From: Candidatus Magnetocorallium paracelense
GTDB lineage: Bacteria > Nitrospirota > Thermodesulfovibrionia > Thermodesulfovibrionales > Magnetobacteriaceae
Assembly: GCA_029001845.1 (NCBI GenBank)
Contig: JAREWP010000075.1
Span: 158,679 to 222,678, forward strand
Reading direction: 5' to 3'
Length of the DNA stretch: 64,000 nucleotides
This document shows positions 7,591 to 16,052 of the stretch, piece by piece. How positions within the stretch are numbered: the stretch's first letter is position 1; each line of letters begins with the position of its first letter. Below the pieces are notes generated by a model. That model did not search any database, had not been told where the DNA came from, and saw only the letters and a list, made by a program, of their open reading frames with translations. Made by a program: the position numbers and the translations under genes.

Positions 7591-8796
7591 ATGTTAAAAA
7601 CAGATATTTTAGTAGTCGGGGCCGGGATAATCGGTCTTTCGATAGCCAGGGAAATCAATTCCAGAGAGCCCGATGCGAAGATTCTAATCATTGAGAAGGA
7701 GCCTCAGCCTGCTCTTCATGCCAGCGGCAGAAACAGCGGCGTGTTGCACGCCGGTTTCTACTATACACCGGACAGCTTTAAGGCGAAGTTTTCCGTTGAA
7801 GGAAACAGAATGCTTACGGAGTATTGCCTTTCCAATAATCTCTCTATTAACAGGTGCGGGAAGGTCGTAGTGGCTATGAATGACAAAGAGCTGGAGTACT
7901 TATATGAATTAAAGAGCCGTGGAGATAAAAACGGTGTTACCCTTGATTTGATCGATGAAAAGCAATTAAACGAGATTGAACCAAATGCGAAAACTTTTAA
8001 AAACGCACTCTTTTCTCCAACAACATCAACAGTGAATCCCAAGGAGGTCGTCAGCCGAATCAGCAGCGAACTGATTAGTAAAAAATCTATAACAGCTATA
8101 TATAATGAAGGATTTATTAAGAGAGTAAAAAAAAGCAGGTTATTAACTAAGAATAACGAAATCTCCTGTAAATATCTGATAAACGCTGCGGGATTATATG
8201 CAGACAACGTGGCCGGGCAGTTCGGAGCAGGAGAGAACTATATTTTAATCCCCTTTAAAGGGCTATATATGAAATATAATGACGACACTCTGATAAGAAG
8301 GCACATCTACCCTGTCCCGGACAAACGCTATCACTTCCTGGGCGTTCACTTTACAAAGACTGTTGACGGCGGAGTAAAAGCAGGGCCTACAGCGATACCG
8401 GCGCTATGGAGAGAAAACTATAGTGGTCTTTCCAACTTCAAATTCAGGGAATTTATCGATATACTCCTTGCCGATGCCAGACTCTATCTAAACAACTCTT
8501 TTAACTTCCGGGACCTTGCTCACACAGAAATCAGAAAATATGGGAAAAAGAAGTTTATCGATGACGCGGCATTGCTTACAAAAAGCATAGATAAAAGCAA
8601 ATTCGGCGACCGACTGCCGGCAGGGATCAGGGCGCAATTGGTGGATACAAGGAATTATAAACTTGTAAACGATTTTATCATGGAGCATAAAGATAATTCC
8701 ACCCATATTTTAAACGCCGTATCGCCTGCATTTACCTGCGCTTTTTCTTTCTCAAGGTATGTCACGGATAAAGTGATGGAGCGTTTGGATATTTAG
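7591..8796 (+). CDS. lhgO: L-2-hydroxyglutarate oxidase (FAD-dependent)
   Basis: A 401-residue FAD-dependent oxidoreductase of the DAO superfamily. The N-terminal dinucleotide-binding motif is GAGIIG (residues 10-15) with the acidic strand end IIEKEP. The block ASGRNSGVLHAGFYY followed by KAKFSVEGNR is characteristic of L-2-hydroxyglutarate oxidase (LhgO/YgaF) rather than of glycerol-3-phosphate dehydrogenase. The enzyme oxidises L-2-hydroxyglutarate to 2-oxoglutarate and passes electrons to the quinone pool or oxygen at the membrane. Length matches the family. AAGAGGAAT precedes the ATG; it appears to be a single-gene unit with a TATAAT box upstream. Confidence 0.9.
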   Translation: MLKTDILVVGAGIIGLSIAREINSREPDAKILIIEKEPQPALHASGRNSGVLHAGFYYTPDSFKAKFSVEGNRMLTEYCLSNNLSINRCGKVVVAMNDKELEYLYELKSRGDKNGVTLDLIDEKQLNEIEPNAKTFKNALFSPTTSTVNPKEVVSRISSELISKKSITAIYNEGFIKRVKKSRLLTKNNEISCKYLINAAGLYADNVAGQFGAGENYILIPFKGLYMKYNDDTLIRRHIYPVPDKRYHFLGVHFTKTVDGGVKAGPTAIPALWRENYSGLSNFKFREFIDILLADARLYLNNSFNFRDLAHTEIRKYGKKKFIDDAALLTKSIDKSKFGDRLPAGIRAQLVDTRNYKLVNDFIMEHKDNSTHILNAVSPAFTCAFSFSRYVTDKVMERLDI

Positions 8797-8922
8797 GGCT
8801 CAAGATGTGGATACTTACTAAGTATAATAATGCATTACTACTCAACTTCTGCCATGCTCTTCACATTCTTCCCAAGGATATTGTCCTCTATTAAAATAAG
8901 GGAACTCTCACCGGAGTCGACC

Positions 8923-8957
8923 TTGTGTTTCAAATTATTAGCCGTGTATAATAAAAC
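8923..8957 (+). promoter_or_regulatory. sigma-70-like promoter giving a leaderless start
   Basis: TTGTGT, 18 nt, then TATAAT, whose last base is 5 nt before the ATG of the coiled-coil gene. Transcription would begin at or next to the start codon, and no Shine-Dalgarno sequence is present. The same arrangement occurs before the related gene at 31.7 kb. Confidence 0.5.
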
Positions 8958-9227
8958 ATGGCTACGGTTACTTTCGACACATTAAAATTCGTAGAGTGCT
9001 TAAAAGAACATGACTTTACCGAAGAACAGGCCAAAGGTTTGTCAGAGGCATTTAAAGAAGCACAAAACACCTCTCTACAGGACTTAGCCGCAAAGGGAGA
9101 TATTAAAGAGCTTAAGCATGAAATAAAAGAGCTTGAGCTTCGCCTGAAACATGACCTCACACTAAGACTCGGAGGTATGCTGGTTACAGGTATAGCCGTC
9201 ATCGCCGCTCTTGTTAAGTTGCTTTAA
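8958..9227 (+). CDS. small coiled-coil membrane protein, DUF1640-like
   Basis: An 89-residue protein with an N-terminal ATVTFDTLKFVECLKE segment, a short charged coiled coil (about residues 35-65, LKHEIKELELRLKHDL) and one C-terminal membrane helix. This layout fits DUF1640/CCDC90-like bacterial proteins, distant relatives of the mitochondrial MCUR1 family; their bacterial role is unknown. The start codon lies about 5 nt after a TATAAT box with no ribosome-binding site, suggesting a leaderless transcript. A second coiled-coil membrane protein with the same promoter layout is encoded at 31.7 kb. Confidence 0.75.
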   Translation: MATVTFDTLKFVECLKEHDFTEEQAKGLSEAFKEAQNTSLQDLAAKGDIKELKHEIKELELRLKHDLTLRLGGMLVTGIAVIAALVKLL

Positions 9228-9258
9228 TTGGGTTTTCATTTCATTTGATTACACTATT

Positions 9259-9321
9259 TCACCAATGAAAGACAGTCAGGTTATTTCGTAACAGTTCCTT
9301 CACCAGATTATCTCTATCCAC
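9259..9321 (-). pseudogene. possible 5' remnant of a small gene
   Basis: A GTG start behind a perfect GGAGGAGG site opens a frame of only 20 residues (VDRDNLVKELLRNN and so on) before a stop. The start and the first residues resemble the N-terminus of small MNT-type nucleotidyltransferases, but the body is absent. It may be the stub of a deleted gene, or chance. Confidence 0.2.
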
Positions 9322-9360
9322 TTTTCTGCCTCCTCCCGTAATACAGTTGCACGATTATTT

Positions 9361-10278
9361 TTAAATTGGTATTGCAATATCTTCGGCTATCTCCTTTATG
9401 ATCTTCTTTGTTCCTCTTATATCTGTCTTTGCCTTAAGTAATATCCTGTGGCCGAATACAAGGGGGGCCATATCCTTTATATCTTCAGGTAAAACGTAAT
9501 CTCTTGCCGAATAAAAGGCGGAGCCCTTAGCTGCGGAAAGCAGGAACTGAGCGCCCCTGGTGCTTACTCCGAGCCTGATTCCGTCATGGTTTCTTGTGGC
9601 TGTAACAATATTCAAAATATACTCGATAAGGCTCTCGTCGATATGTACTTTCCTAACCTCTTTTTGAACTTCGATTAGCTGTTCAGCAGTAATTACAGGG
9701 GTAAGTTTTTCTACAGCTTCAAAGCCTTTCATCTCCATCAGTGCTTTTTTTTCGTTTTCATAAGAGGGATAGCCAAGCCTGAGATGTATTAGAAATCTGT
9801 CGAGCTGGCTTTCAGGCAAAGGAAAGGCGCCCTGTGACTCGAGGGGATTCTGAGTGGCGATTACCATAAAAGGATCGGGAAGACGGTAGGTTTCTCTCTC
9901 TATTGTGACTTTTCTCTCGTTCATTGCCTCGAGTAATGCGGACTGTGTTTTGGGATTCGTTCTGTTTATCTCGTCTGCAAGTACTATATTGGCAAATACA
10001 GGCCCTTTTCTGAATTCGAATGTTCGTTCCAGGGGATTATAAAGATTGACGCCCAATATATCCGAGGGCAGGAGGTCGCTTGTAAATTGTATTCTGTGAA
10101 AGGAGCAGTTTGTGGCCTTTGCCAGAGCGAGAGCCAAAGTGGTCTTGCCAACTCCGGGAACGTCCTCGATCAGCAGATGGCCTCCTGAAATGAGAGCCAC
10201 AATAGCCGTTTTTATAGCTTCCTCTTTCCCTCTCAAAAGGGAGGATATCTCATTTTTTATCGATTCTGTGAAAGACAT
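9361..10278 (-). CDS. MoxR-family AAA+ ATPase
   Basis: A 305-residue AAA+ ATPase of the MoxR type. Walker A is GVGKTT (residues 42-47), Walker B with sensor region reads IVLADEINRTNPKTQSALLEAMNE, and the sensor-1 strand is FMVIATQNPLE, all typical of MoxR. These ATPases act as chaperones for metalloenzymes or membrane complexes and usually sit beside a DUF58/VWA partner. No such partner is next to it here, so it is an orphan copy in this window. The start MSFTESIKN aligns with the usual family start. Confidence 0.92.
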   Translation of the reverse strand: MSFTESIKNEISSLLRGKEEAIKTAIVALISGGHLLIEDVPGVGKTTLALALAKATNCSFHRIQFTSDLLPSDILGVNLYNPLERTFEFRKGPVFANIVLADEINRTNPKTQSALLEAMNERKVTIERETYRLPDPFMVIATQNPLESQGAFPLPESQLDRFLIHLRLGYPSYENEKKALMEMKGFEAVEKLTPVITAEQLIEVQKEVRKVHIDESLIEYILNIVTATRNHDGIRLGVSTRGAQFLLSAAKGSAFYSARDYVLPEDIKDMAPLVFGHRILLKAKTDIRGTKKIIKEIAEDIAIPI

Positions 10279-10533
10279 GTCGTCTATTTTATCTCAAAAA
10301 TCAGTATTAGGCAAGAGAAATCCGAGACAACGGACGTTTCTGTTGCCTCACAAGAAATCCATATGTTAATATTGATAAATGTTCAAAAAATTTTTAAACA
10401 CTGCCCCCTGCCACTTTCAACATATTTGAAGGTGATTTTCAGCTGAACCTGTCGGTCTGTGAAGTAGAAAAAGCAACAATCAATGTGGGATAAAGGTTAC
10501 GACCTCAAAGAATAGAAGGTTACATATAAAATC

Positions 10534-10878
10534 ATGAGCAGAGATTTAATTAAAAAAAATGTCGGAGAGCTTAAGAAAAAAGAAAGAGGCGAAAATCTGC
10601 CCGAAAAAATCGGTGATGGAGGAAATTCGTTTTTCAGCTTTCGTTATTCCTATAAGTCCGTTTCCTCTTTCGGAGGCAAAACCCATGTCAAAGCCAAAGA
10701 AAAACGTTTTCAAAACGGCAAGCTGGAGGAGGAAGAATTCGAAGGTGTAATGGACGGTAATGTCTATGAAAAAGCAGCTAAGGATATGCAGAGCAATTTC
10801 ATGAAATCTTTTTCAAACCTGCTGAATCCTTTCTCTTTTTTGCTTCCCGGCGATTCCGATAAAGACAGAAAAAAATAG
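10534..10878 (+). CDS. conserved-looking hypothetical protein
   Basis: A 114-residue soluble protein with a lysine-rich N-terminus, a central FFSFRYSYKSV segment followed by a charged GKTHVKAKEKRF stretch and a NVYEKAAKDM helix, and a C-terminus ending NPFSFLLPG. I do not recognise a named family. It has no clear signal peptide. GAAGG lies about 12 nt before the ATG, a weak spacing. It lies 21 nt before a CDP-alcohol transferase-like gene and may be co-transcribed with it. Confidence 0.6.
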   Translation: MSRDLIKKNVGELKKKERGENLPEKIGDGGNSFFSFRYSYKSVSSFGGKTHVKAKEKRFQNGKLEEEEFEGVMDGNVYEKAAKDMQSNFMKSFSNLLNPFSFLLPGDSDKDRKK

Positions 10879-10899
10879 TCTCACTTTACATACATCCTC

Positions 10900-11604
10900 T
10901 TGAACTCTCATTCGTTTAGCAGGAAATGGTTAATAATCCAGTCCGTTATCGGAATTAACTGGTTTATCGTCCTTCTTGCGTTTCCTTACCACCTTTTGAT
11001 TTATTACATCACCGCCTTTTGGATTTTTTTTGCTTTTATCGCTTTAGTAATCAATGGTGGAGGAATAGGAACAGTGGCTGACAAGGTTACATTGATCCGT
11101 GTAATCCTTATGGCATTTACCTGTGTGCATTCTGCTTCGTTTTCTAATCAGAATCCCAATCATGTACCTATAATATTATGCGCTCTTTTTCTTCTTATGG
11201 ATAAACTGGATGGCTGTTGCGCGGAAAAATGGGGCGGAAGCGATGCAGGGGCTGTTTACGATATGGAGTCGGACCAGTTTTCAGTTGTCGTTTTGTCTAT
11301 GTTGGGTTATTTACAGGCAGGCTTACCTTTTTTTATACTCTTTTTTCCCCTGATCCGCTATGTTTATGTCCTCTTTTCAGAAGCGGTCGGTATTCCGTCA
11401 AACGATCCAAAACCGGTAAGAGGAAACAACACCAGAGGAAAAACGATTTTTTTAGTAATTGCAGCAATTCTTTTTTTTAATCTGATCCCCTCTGTTTCCA
11501 TGCCAATTAAAATATCTCTCACTGCTATGGCTTTAATACTACTGATATGGTCTTTTTCTGCGGACTTTATATTTTTATACAGAAATGTTGTCAAACGAGC
11601 ATAA
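10900..11604 (+). CDS. CDP-alcohol phosphatidyltransferase-like membrane protein
   Basis: A 234-residue polytopic membrane protein (about six hydrophobic segments). It carries a recognisable CDP-alcohol phosphotransferase signature, DKLDGCCAEKWGG then GAVYDMESD, which supplies the Asp residues that bind the metal ions. The consensus is DG-x2-AR-x8-G-x3-D-x3-D; here the Arg is Glu and the x8 spacer is one residue short, so activity is uncertain. Family members transfer a phosphatidyl or CDP-linked group to an alcohol in phospholipid synthesis. The likely start is TTG; no convincing ribosome-binding site is seen. A lipid-methyltransferase-like gene follows. Confidence 0.75.
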   Translation: MNSHSFSRKWLIIQSVIGINWFIVLLAFPYHLLIYYITAFWIFFAFIALVINGGGIGTVADKVTLIRVILMAFTCVHSASFSNQNPNHVPIILCALFLLMDKLDGCCAEKWGGSDAGAVYDMESDQFSVVVLSMLGYLQAGLPFFILFFPLIRYVYVLFSEAVGIPSNDPKPVRGNNTRGKTIFLVIAAILFFNLIPSVSMPIKISLTAMALILLIWSFSADFIFLYRNVVKRA

Positions 11605-11751
11605 CAGGGTGGTTGTTTACAGAGGTGGGGATGAGCAGAATGTCCCTCTCCTCTGACGGTCATAAGCGTTAACGTAAAAGATAAATTTCGAATGTAGAGC
11701 AGGGAATAATGAATTCGAAGAGAAAACTTTATAATTTCTATGAGTGATTAA

Positions 11752-12390
11752 ATGGAAATTGTAGTTATATTCGCTTACATCAGCCTGATTGCGGAACTGC
11801 TGTTATTCCCTGTACCGAGCATAGCATCCTGTTATAGCATAATGAGGGAAAGTAAGAACCAACCCGGAACTGTTTCATATAAAGAACACCATTTTGATGT
11901 TTACAGAGCCTCTATAATAAGAAAATTTTTACTTTATATAGTTCCCACGATATTTTGTGTAGCTCTTTTTCTGATCCCCCCTGTGTTAATAGCCTTTCCT
12001 GCTCTGACCGATTTTTTTTCACCTGTGGAGACATTGAACAGTAACATGATCCATACGTCAGGGATTATATTGATTATTGGAGGAAGATTTGTAACACTTT
12101 ATTCTGTTTTTTGTATAAGGCGGTCCTTTAAGGGTTTTTTAAAACCCCTGCCGGTAAATGGCATCGTTAGCCGGGGAGTCTTTCGTTTCAGCAGAAATCC
12201 CGGACTGGTCGGAATGTTTGTTTTTTATGGAGGCCTTTTTTTACTTTTTCCAAATCTGGTTATGGCTGTAGGTTTTTTTCTCTATTTTATAAATATGCAC
12301 AACAGAGTTCTAATGGAGGAAAGCTTCCTCAGAGAGAATTTTGGAGACGCTTTTTTGAAATACATGGGGGTAGTCAGGCGATATATCTGA
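11752..12390 (+). CDS. ICMT/phospholipid methyltransferase-like membrane protein
   Basis: A 212-residue membrane protein with about five hydrophobic segments. Its C-terminal half carries the pattern of isoprenylcysteine/phospholipid methyltransferases: GIVSRGVFRFSRNPGLVG, then MEESFLRENFGDAFLKYM, where the RNP and EE-x-L-x2-x-FG elements line the SAM site. It probably uses SAM to methylate a lipid or a small amphipathic substrate. It follows the CDP-alcohol transferase-like gene in the same direction after about 150 nt, so the pair may modify a membrane lipid. Confidence 0.7.
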   Translation: MEIVVIFAYISLIAELLLFPVPSIASCYSIMRESKNQPGTVSYKEHHFDVYRASIIRKFLLYIVPTIFCVALFLIPPVLIAFPALTDFFSPVETLNSNMIHTSGIILIIGGRFVTLYSVFCIRRSFKGFLKPLPVNGIVSRGVFRFSRNPGLVGMFVFYGGLFLLFPNLVMAVGFFLYFINMHNRVLMEESFLRENFGDAFLKYMGVVRRYI

Positions 12391-12407
12391 TCCTGACCCG
12401 GCGTAGT

Positions 12408-12572
12408 CTATACTAGAAACAGTGTTTTTCCAAATCTTCGAGGTCTGAGTATTAATATAATTTTATTATGGTCATCTATAACTTCTTTAATAAGAAGGGA
12501 TTTATCGGCGTAGTAGTAGTTTTCTTCAATCAATTCTTTAAAATTTGATATACCTCTTGGCAGTTTTTTCAT
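12408..12572 (-). pseudogene. N-terminal remnant of a predicted AAA-ATPase (PF09820-like)
   Basis: Read on the minus strand, this 54-residue frame begins MKKLPRGISNFKELIEENYY and runs through a K-S-L-L-I-K-E segment to RPRRFGKTL, the Walker A motif of the large family of predicted AAA-ATPases with a C-terminal PD-(D/E)XK-like nuclease domain. Intact members have about 500 residues or more; here the frame ends two codons after the P-loop. It is a decayed stub, flanked by intergenic sequence on both sides. Confidence 0.75.
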
Positions 12573-12734
12573 GAGGCGCCTCTATTGTTCATTCAATACC
12601 CATACCATTGATTATTATCTGTAAAAGCCGATATTATTATACTAAATCAATATATACGCTGTCTGTCCTGAGGGGGTACGGGCGCGCTAATTTTAACTTT
12701 GCCCTGGTATGTTTATCACATCTGTATTATTTTC

Positions 12735-13832
12735 ATGAGAATAAACAATTGTACAGAAATCCGTCAAAAACTTTTAAGCCGGTATTCTGCAAACAAACGT
12801 GAACTGCCATGGCGAAGGACAAAATATCCTTACCCTGTCTGGGTCTCTGAAGTCATGCTGCAGCAAACACAGGTTAAGACTGTGTTGAAGTACTATGACC
12901 CCTTTATGGAGAAATTCCCGAATATCGGAGAGTTGGCGCAAGCTGATGTGCAGGATGTTCTCAAAGCATGGGAGGGAATGGGGTATTATGCACGAGCGCG
13001 GAACCTGCATGATGCCGCTGCAATTATTGTAAAACAATATAACGGTATCATTCCAAACACCAAAGAGGAGCTTTTAAAACTCCCCGGTGTGGGAGATTAT
13101 ATCGCTGCCGCCGTATTGAGCATCGCCTTTGGGCGTCCTTTGGCCGTTGTCGATGGAAATGTGAAACGTCTCCTGGCCAGGTTGTTTGTCATTGATGAAT
13201 ACATTAATGCATCCGGCTCATTAAAAACTTTTAAGTCTGTTGCCGAACAATTACTGGATATCTCCGAACCGGGCGCATTTAATCAGGCTCTTATGGAATT
13301 TGGCGCAACAATCTGTAAATCCGGAAATCCGGCCTGCCATGCATGTCCGTTGAAAGGTGATTGCTTGGCATATCGATATCAAAAAGTCTCTGAATACCCT
13401 AAGAAAGCATCAAAAAAGGAGAGACCGGAATACCATATCGCAGTGGGAGTGGTTTTTAAAAAGGGGAAAGTCTTAATTACCCGACGTAAGCATAACGGGC
13501 TTCTTGGCGGTTTGTGGGAGTTTCCCGGCGGAAAGGTTAGAGACGGGGAAAAGGGGGAAATAGCTTGCATACGGGAGATTCGGGAGGAGGTCAATCTTGT
13601 AGTGAAGGTCGATTCCTGTCTGACTCGGATCAGACACGAATACAGCCATTTTAAGATTGTCATGGATGTATTTATCTGTCGTTATATATCCGGCAGAGTA
13701 AGGCTGACCGGGCCGGCAGCTCATCAATGGATAAAAATAAAAGAGACCGACCAATACCCCTTTCCCGGAGCGAATCACAAATTTTTACCTCTTTTAAAAG
13801 AAAAACAGTCAGCCCTTAAGGCTATACTGTAG
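12735..13832 (+). CDS. mutY: A/G-specific adenine glycosylase MutY with NUDIX-like C-terminal domain
   Basis: A 365-residue base-excision repair enzyme that removes adenine opposite 8-oxoguanine. The catalytic Glu lies in VSEVMLQQTQV, the helix-hairpin-helix reads LPGVGDYIAAAVL, and the catalytic Asp is in VVDGNV. Four cysteines in C-x6-C-x2-C-x5-C bind the 4Fe-4S cluster. The C-terminal domain that recognises 8-oxoG is NUDIX-like, with a nearly intact Nudix box (GGKVRDGE ... REIREEV). The start is not certain: the Met at 12735 gives a standard N-terminus, while one at 12699 would add 12 hydrophobic residues. It seems to stand alone. Confidence 0.95.
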   Translation: MRINNCTEIRQKLLSRYSANKRELPWRRTKYPYPVWVSEVMLQQTQVKTVLKYYDPFMEKFPNIGELAQADVQDVLKAWEGMGYYARARNLHDAAAIIVKQYNGIIPNTKEELLKLPGVGDYIAAAVLSIAFGRPLAVVDGNVKRLLARLFVIDEYINASGSLKTFKSVAEQLLDISEPGAFNQALMEFGATICKSGNPACHACPLKGDCLAYRYQKVSEYPKKASKKERPEYHIAVGVVFKKGKVLITRRKHNGLLGGLWEFPGGKVRDGEKGEIACIREIREEVNLVVKVDSCLTRIRHEYSHFKIVMDVFICRYISGRVRLTGPAAHQWIKIKETDQYPFPGANHKFLPLLKEKQSALKAIL

Positions 13833-13939
13833 GAGCTGAAAGTAAATTTAAGATATTAAAAAGTCCTGATATTATCAGGTTTCGTCCTGTCAGGCATTGG
13901 ACTGACACTAAAATATACGCTTTCGGGTTCTGCTGTATT

Positions 13940-14167
13940 ATGTCACTTATTTTGATAAAGGTAATGCAAATCCGGCCTTCCCGCATAGGTTTAAAAATGA
14001 GTCCTGAAGTGCTTAAGGAAGAACTAAAGGATATGAAAGAGATTATTCTGATCTACTCTATAGATCATGCTGAAAAGCAGATAAGCCAAAGAAGCTCGGT
14101 GCAGCAAAGACTCTGGGATTTGTTTGAATTAATGCATCTGGAAAATGAGGTTAACCATACACTATAG
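13940..14167 (+). CDS. short protein, possible C-terminal remnant of a transposase
   Basis: A 75-residue frame without a clear ribosome-binding site. The part after residue 20 (SPEVLKEELKDMKEI, then QISQRSSVQQRLWDLFEL) resembles the C-terminal tail of IS1634-type (DUF4277) transposases, which end in a charged helix and an S-x-x-Q-x-x-L-x-x-L-F-x-L motif. No upstream catalytic part is present. I give this identification low weight; it may be an unrelated small protein. A palindromic repeat follows directly. Confidence 0.35.
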   Translation: MSLILIKVMQIRPSRIGLKMSPEVLKEELKDMKEIILIYSIDHAEKQISQRSSVQQRLWDLFELMHLENEVNHTL

Positions 14168-14227
14168 TGATCATAAAATCCTTTAATTTCAAGAGGTTAG
14201 ACGCACTTTTCAATACTATTTAGAAAA

Positions 14228-14395
14228 CTCAGGTTAAAAACAGCATTTAGCATTCAGCTGTCAACCCTCTGTTTTCAAAGGTTTTGCATAATAACCGGCA
14301 TATCACTTTTGGGTGAGTGCTGTTTTTAACGTAACGCTTTGATTTTTTTTAGCTGACTACTGATCGCTGACCGCTGACAGTTTTTTTAAAAATTA
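14228..14395. repeat. copy of the palindromic TCAGC-ended (MITE-like) element
   Basis: The left end reads AAAAACAGCATTTAGC and the right end GCTGACCGCTGACAGTTTTTTT, an imperfect terminal inverted repeat. The interior (CTCTGTTTTCAA, then GCATATCACTTTTGGGTGAG, then TTTTTAACGTAACG) matches, in reverse orientation, the right half of the element at 30.2-30.4 kb. About 165 bp. Confidence 0.7.
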
Positions 14396-14751
14396 TAACG
14401 ATTTGTTCTCTTTATTGGCAAGATGTTACGTTGTAAATGATTTAATTATTATAATCATGCAAAACAGAATTATTGAAAAGAGGTATAGTGACTGTATGGA
14501 CTTGCTTTTTATAAATTGTTTTTTCCTTAAAATGAAAAACAGAATGAAAAGAAGGAGGGGCAAAAGAGCAGGTTTTAAAAGCTGCCAGATGGCCGTTCTG
14601 TTTATACTTAAATGAAAAAGCTGTAGCGGTGAATAAGGCATTAGCACGGAGCACATATTACCTGCGGCTGCAAAACCCAGGGCTCTGCAAAAAGATATTT
14701 TTACATAGTTGGAGCTTTGAAGCCACTTAATCCCTGATAAATAAAAAAGTA
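14396..14751. other. AT-rich gap without a recognisable gene
   Basis: Only short, low-complexity frames are present on both strands and none has a ribosome-binding site or a recognisable motif. It separates the palindromic element from the decayed membrane-protein gene. Confidence 0.5.
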
Positions 14752-15119
14752 TTACTCCATCCGCAAAAAAACAACTACTAATTCAAATAAAATCAGAAGA
14801 AACGTCATATTATTATAGGATGGAGTTAAATATGGAGTAAGGAGCATGCTTATATAGGACATGAGGAAAAACGGTAGAATATCTGTAAATAAAAGCGATG
14901 TAATATTTATTAAAAACCAGATAAACCCAAGGAAGAAAAGCTTTAAACCAAAATCCTTTCAAAAATAAACAATAACCAATACTTCTATCAGACTTGAAAA
15001 AAAAGTATAACAGCGGGATACATTCTACCTGTAGAAGATGGAGAAACACCGGCAAAAACTACCGCAATAGAGAAAGCTAAAAGTATGAATAGCAGAGATT
15101 TAAGAAATTTTGTTTTCAT
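14752..15119 (-). pseudogene. decayed membrane protein gene with two frameshifts
   Basis: The frame starts with a good signal peptide (MKTKFLKSLLFILLAFS, then VVFAG) and continues to FFQ at a run of eight T residues. It then continues in another frame as SLIEVLVIVYF and, after a stop, in a further frame as a strongly hydrophobic stretch with TSLLFTDILPFFLMSY and LLILFELVVV. Joined, these pieces make a plausible small polytopic membrane protein, so the gene appears broken by at least two frameshifts. A similar hydrophobic protein gene, also broken, lies 46 nt upstream. Function unknown. Confidence 0.6.
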
Positions 15120-15165
15120 TGTTTCATAAAGAGTTTTTAATTATAAAGATTTGACCCCGCTTAAG

Positions 15166-15684
15166 CTATTTTAAAACACGCGACAGGTAAAAAAGAGACA
15201 GTAGTGCTGAGCAGGTATTTCCGACTGCCGATGCCAAAATGGTTCTGTATAAAGAAGCTGTCCTTACCTGTTCCGTATGAAGCCATGGAATTTTTAATAT
15301 ATAGAAAAGTAAAAGTCCTTCTATTAGAATAACAGGCAATTCTTCAATCAGAATAAATAGAAGTTTTCCTGTTACGGGGGAAAACGTTTTTACAAAAAAA
15401 GTATCCAAGAGAGGCTTTGAGTAGTTCAGAAAGGAAACAAAAAGAATAAAAGATATAATATTGAAAAAGAACCATGTATGTCTAAAACGGGAGGTGTTTA
15501 AAGAGAATTCATTGAGTGTATAAGAAGTAACAAACACCTCAAGCCCGACGGGAATTGAAAGCAGGATAAGGCTGAATCCAATCTCGACGGGAGAGACAAC
15601 AGGATTGGCGAAAACCGGTGATTGAGGGAGAATTAGAAATAGAAGTGTAAAGAGTGTTGTCTAAAGGTTTTTTATAATATACAT
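15166..15684 (-). pseudogene. membrane protein gene with in-frame amber stop in its signal sequence
   Basis: An ATG at 15684 opens MYIIKNL, then TAG at 15661-15663. The same frame continues without another stop for about 164 codons: a hydrophobic core LFTLLFLILPQSPVFA with a signal-peptidase-like site, then NPVVSPVEIGFSL and several membrane helices with EELPVILIEGLLL. No alternative ATG, GTG or TTG precedes the hydrophobic core, so the downstream part cannot be secreted unless the TAG is read through. It is most simply a pseudogene. The protein family is not recognised; it resembles two-gene pairs of small polytopic proteins. Confidence 0.65.
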
Positions 15685-16052
15685 TTTTATATGAGAAAGC
15701 CCGAAAAGCATGAAATGAAAATTTTTTACTGGTTTTCTTTTATATTCCACTATATTCCACAATGGTTAGTTCTCAACAAGCTTAAGTTAACAACCTCGTT
15801 GCCTCCTTTTTTCAAAGTATCTTTACCTGCCTTTCTTACCTGACACATGGAGTAATATCTATAGATATTAATGCCATTCCCGCAATTCCTTAATCGGGAA
15901 AATGTCATCTTCTCTTAATAACCTTGGGACTATTGACTCCTCCAACCCCCTGTGTCATGTAAAGCAGTAAGTTTTAAGGGGAATTGAGGAAAAATTCCTT
16001 TTATTACTTCAACTTATAGAGAACTTATTTTCAGCGATTTAATGTCAACCAG
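15685..16052. other. gene-free gap with distant inverted repeat
   Basis: No gene is seen. TGACACATGGAGT near 15841 pairs with ACTCC and TGTGTCA near 15935-15957, a long-range dyad. An internal CCCGCAATTCCTTAATCGGG hairpin resembles a fragment found again upstream of cheB. Confidence 0.45.

Noticed and set aside
14403..14656. Short frames on both strands in the AT-rich gap as small genes
   Set aside because: Lys/Phe/Ile-rich low-complexity translations on both strands without ribosome-binding sites.
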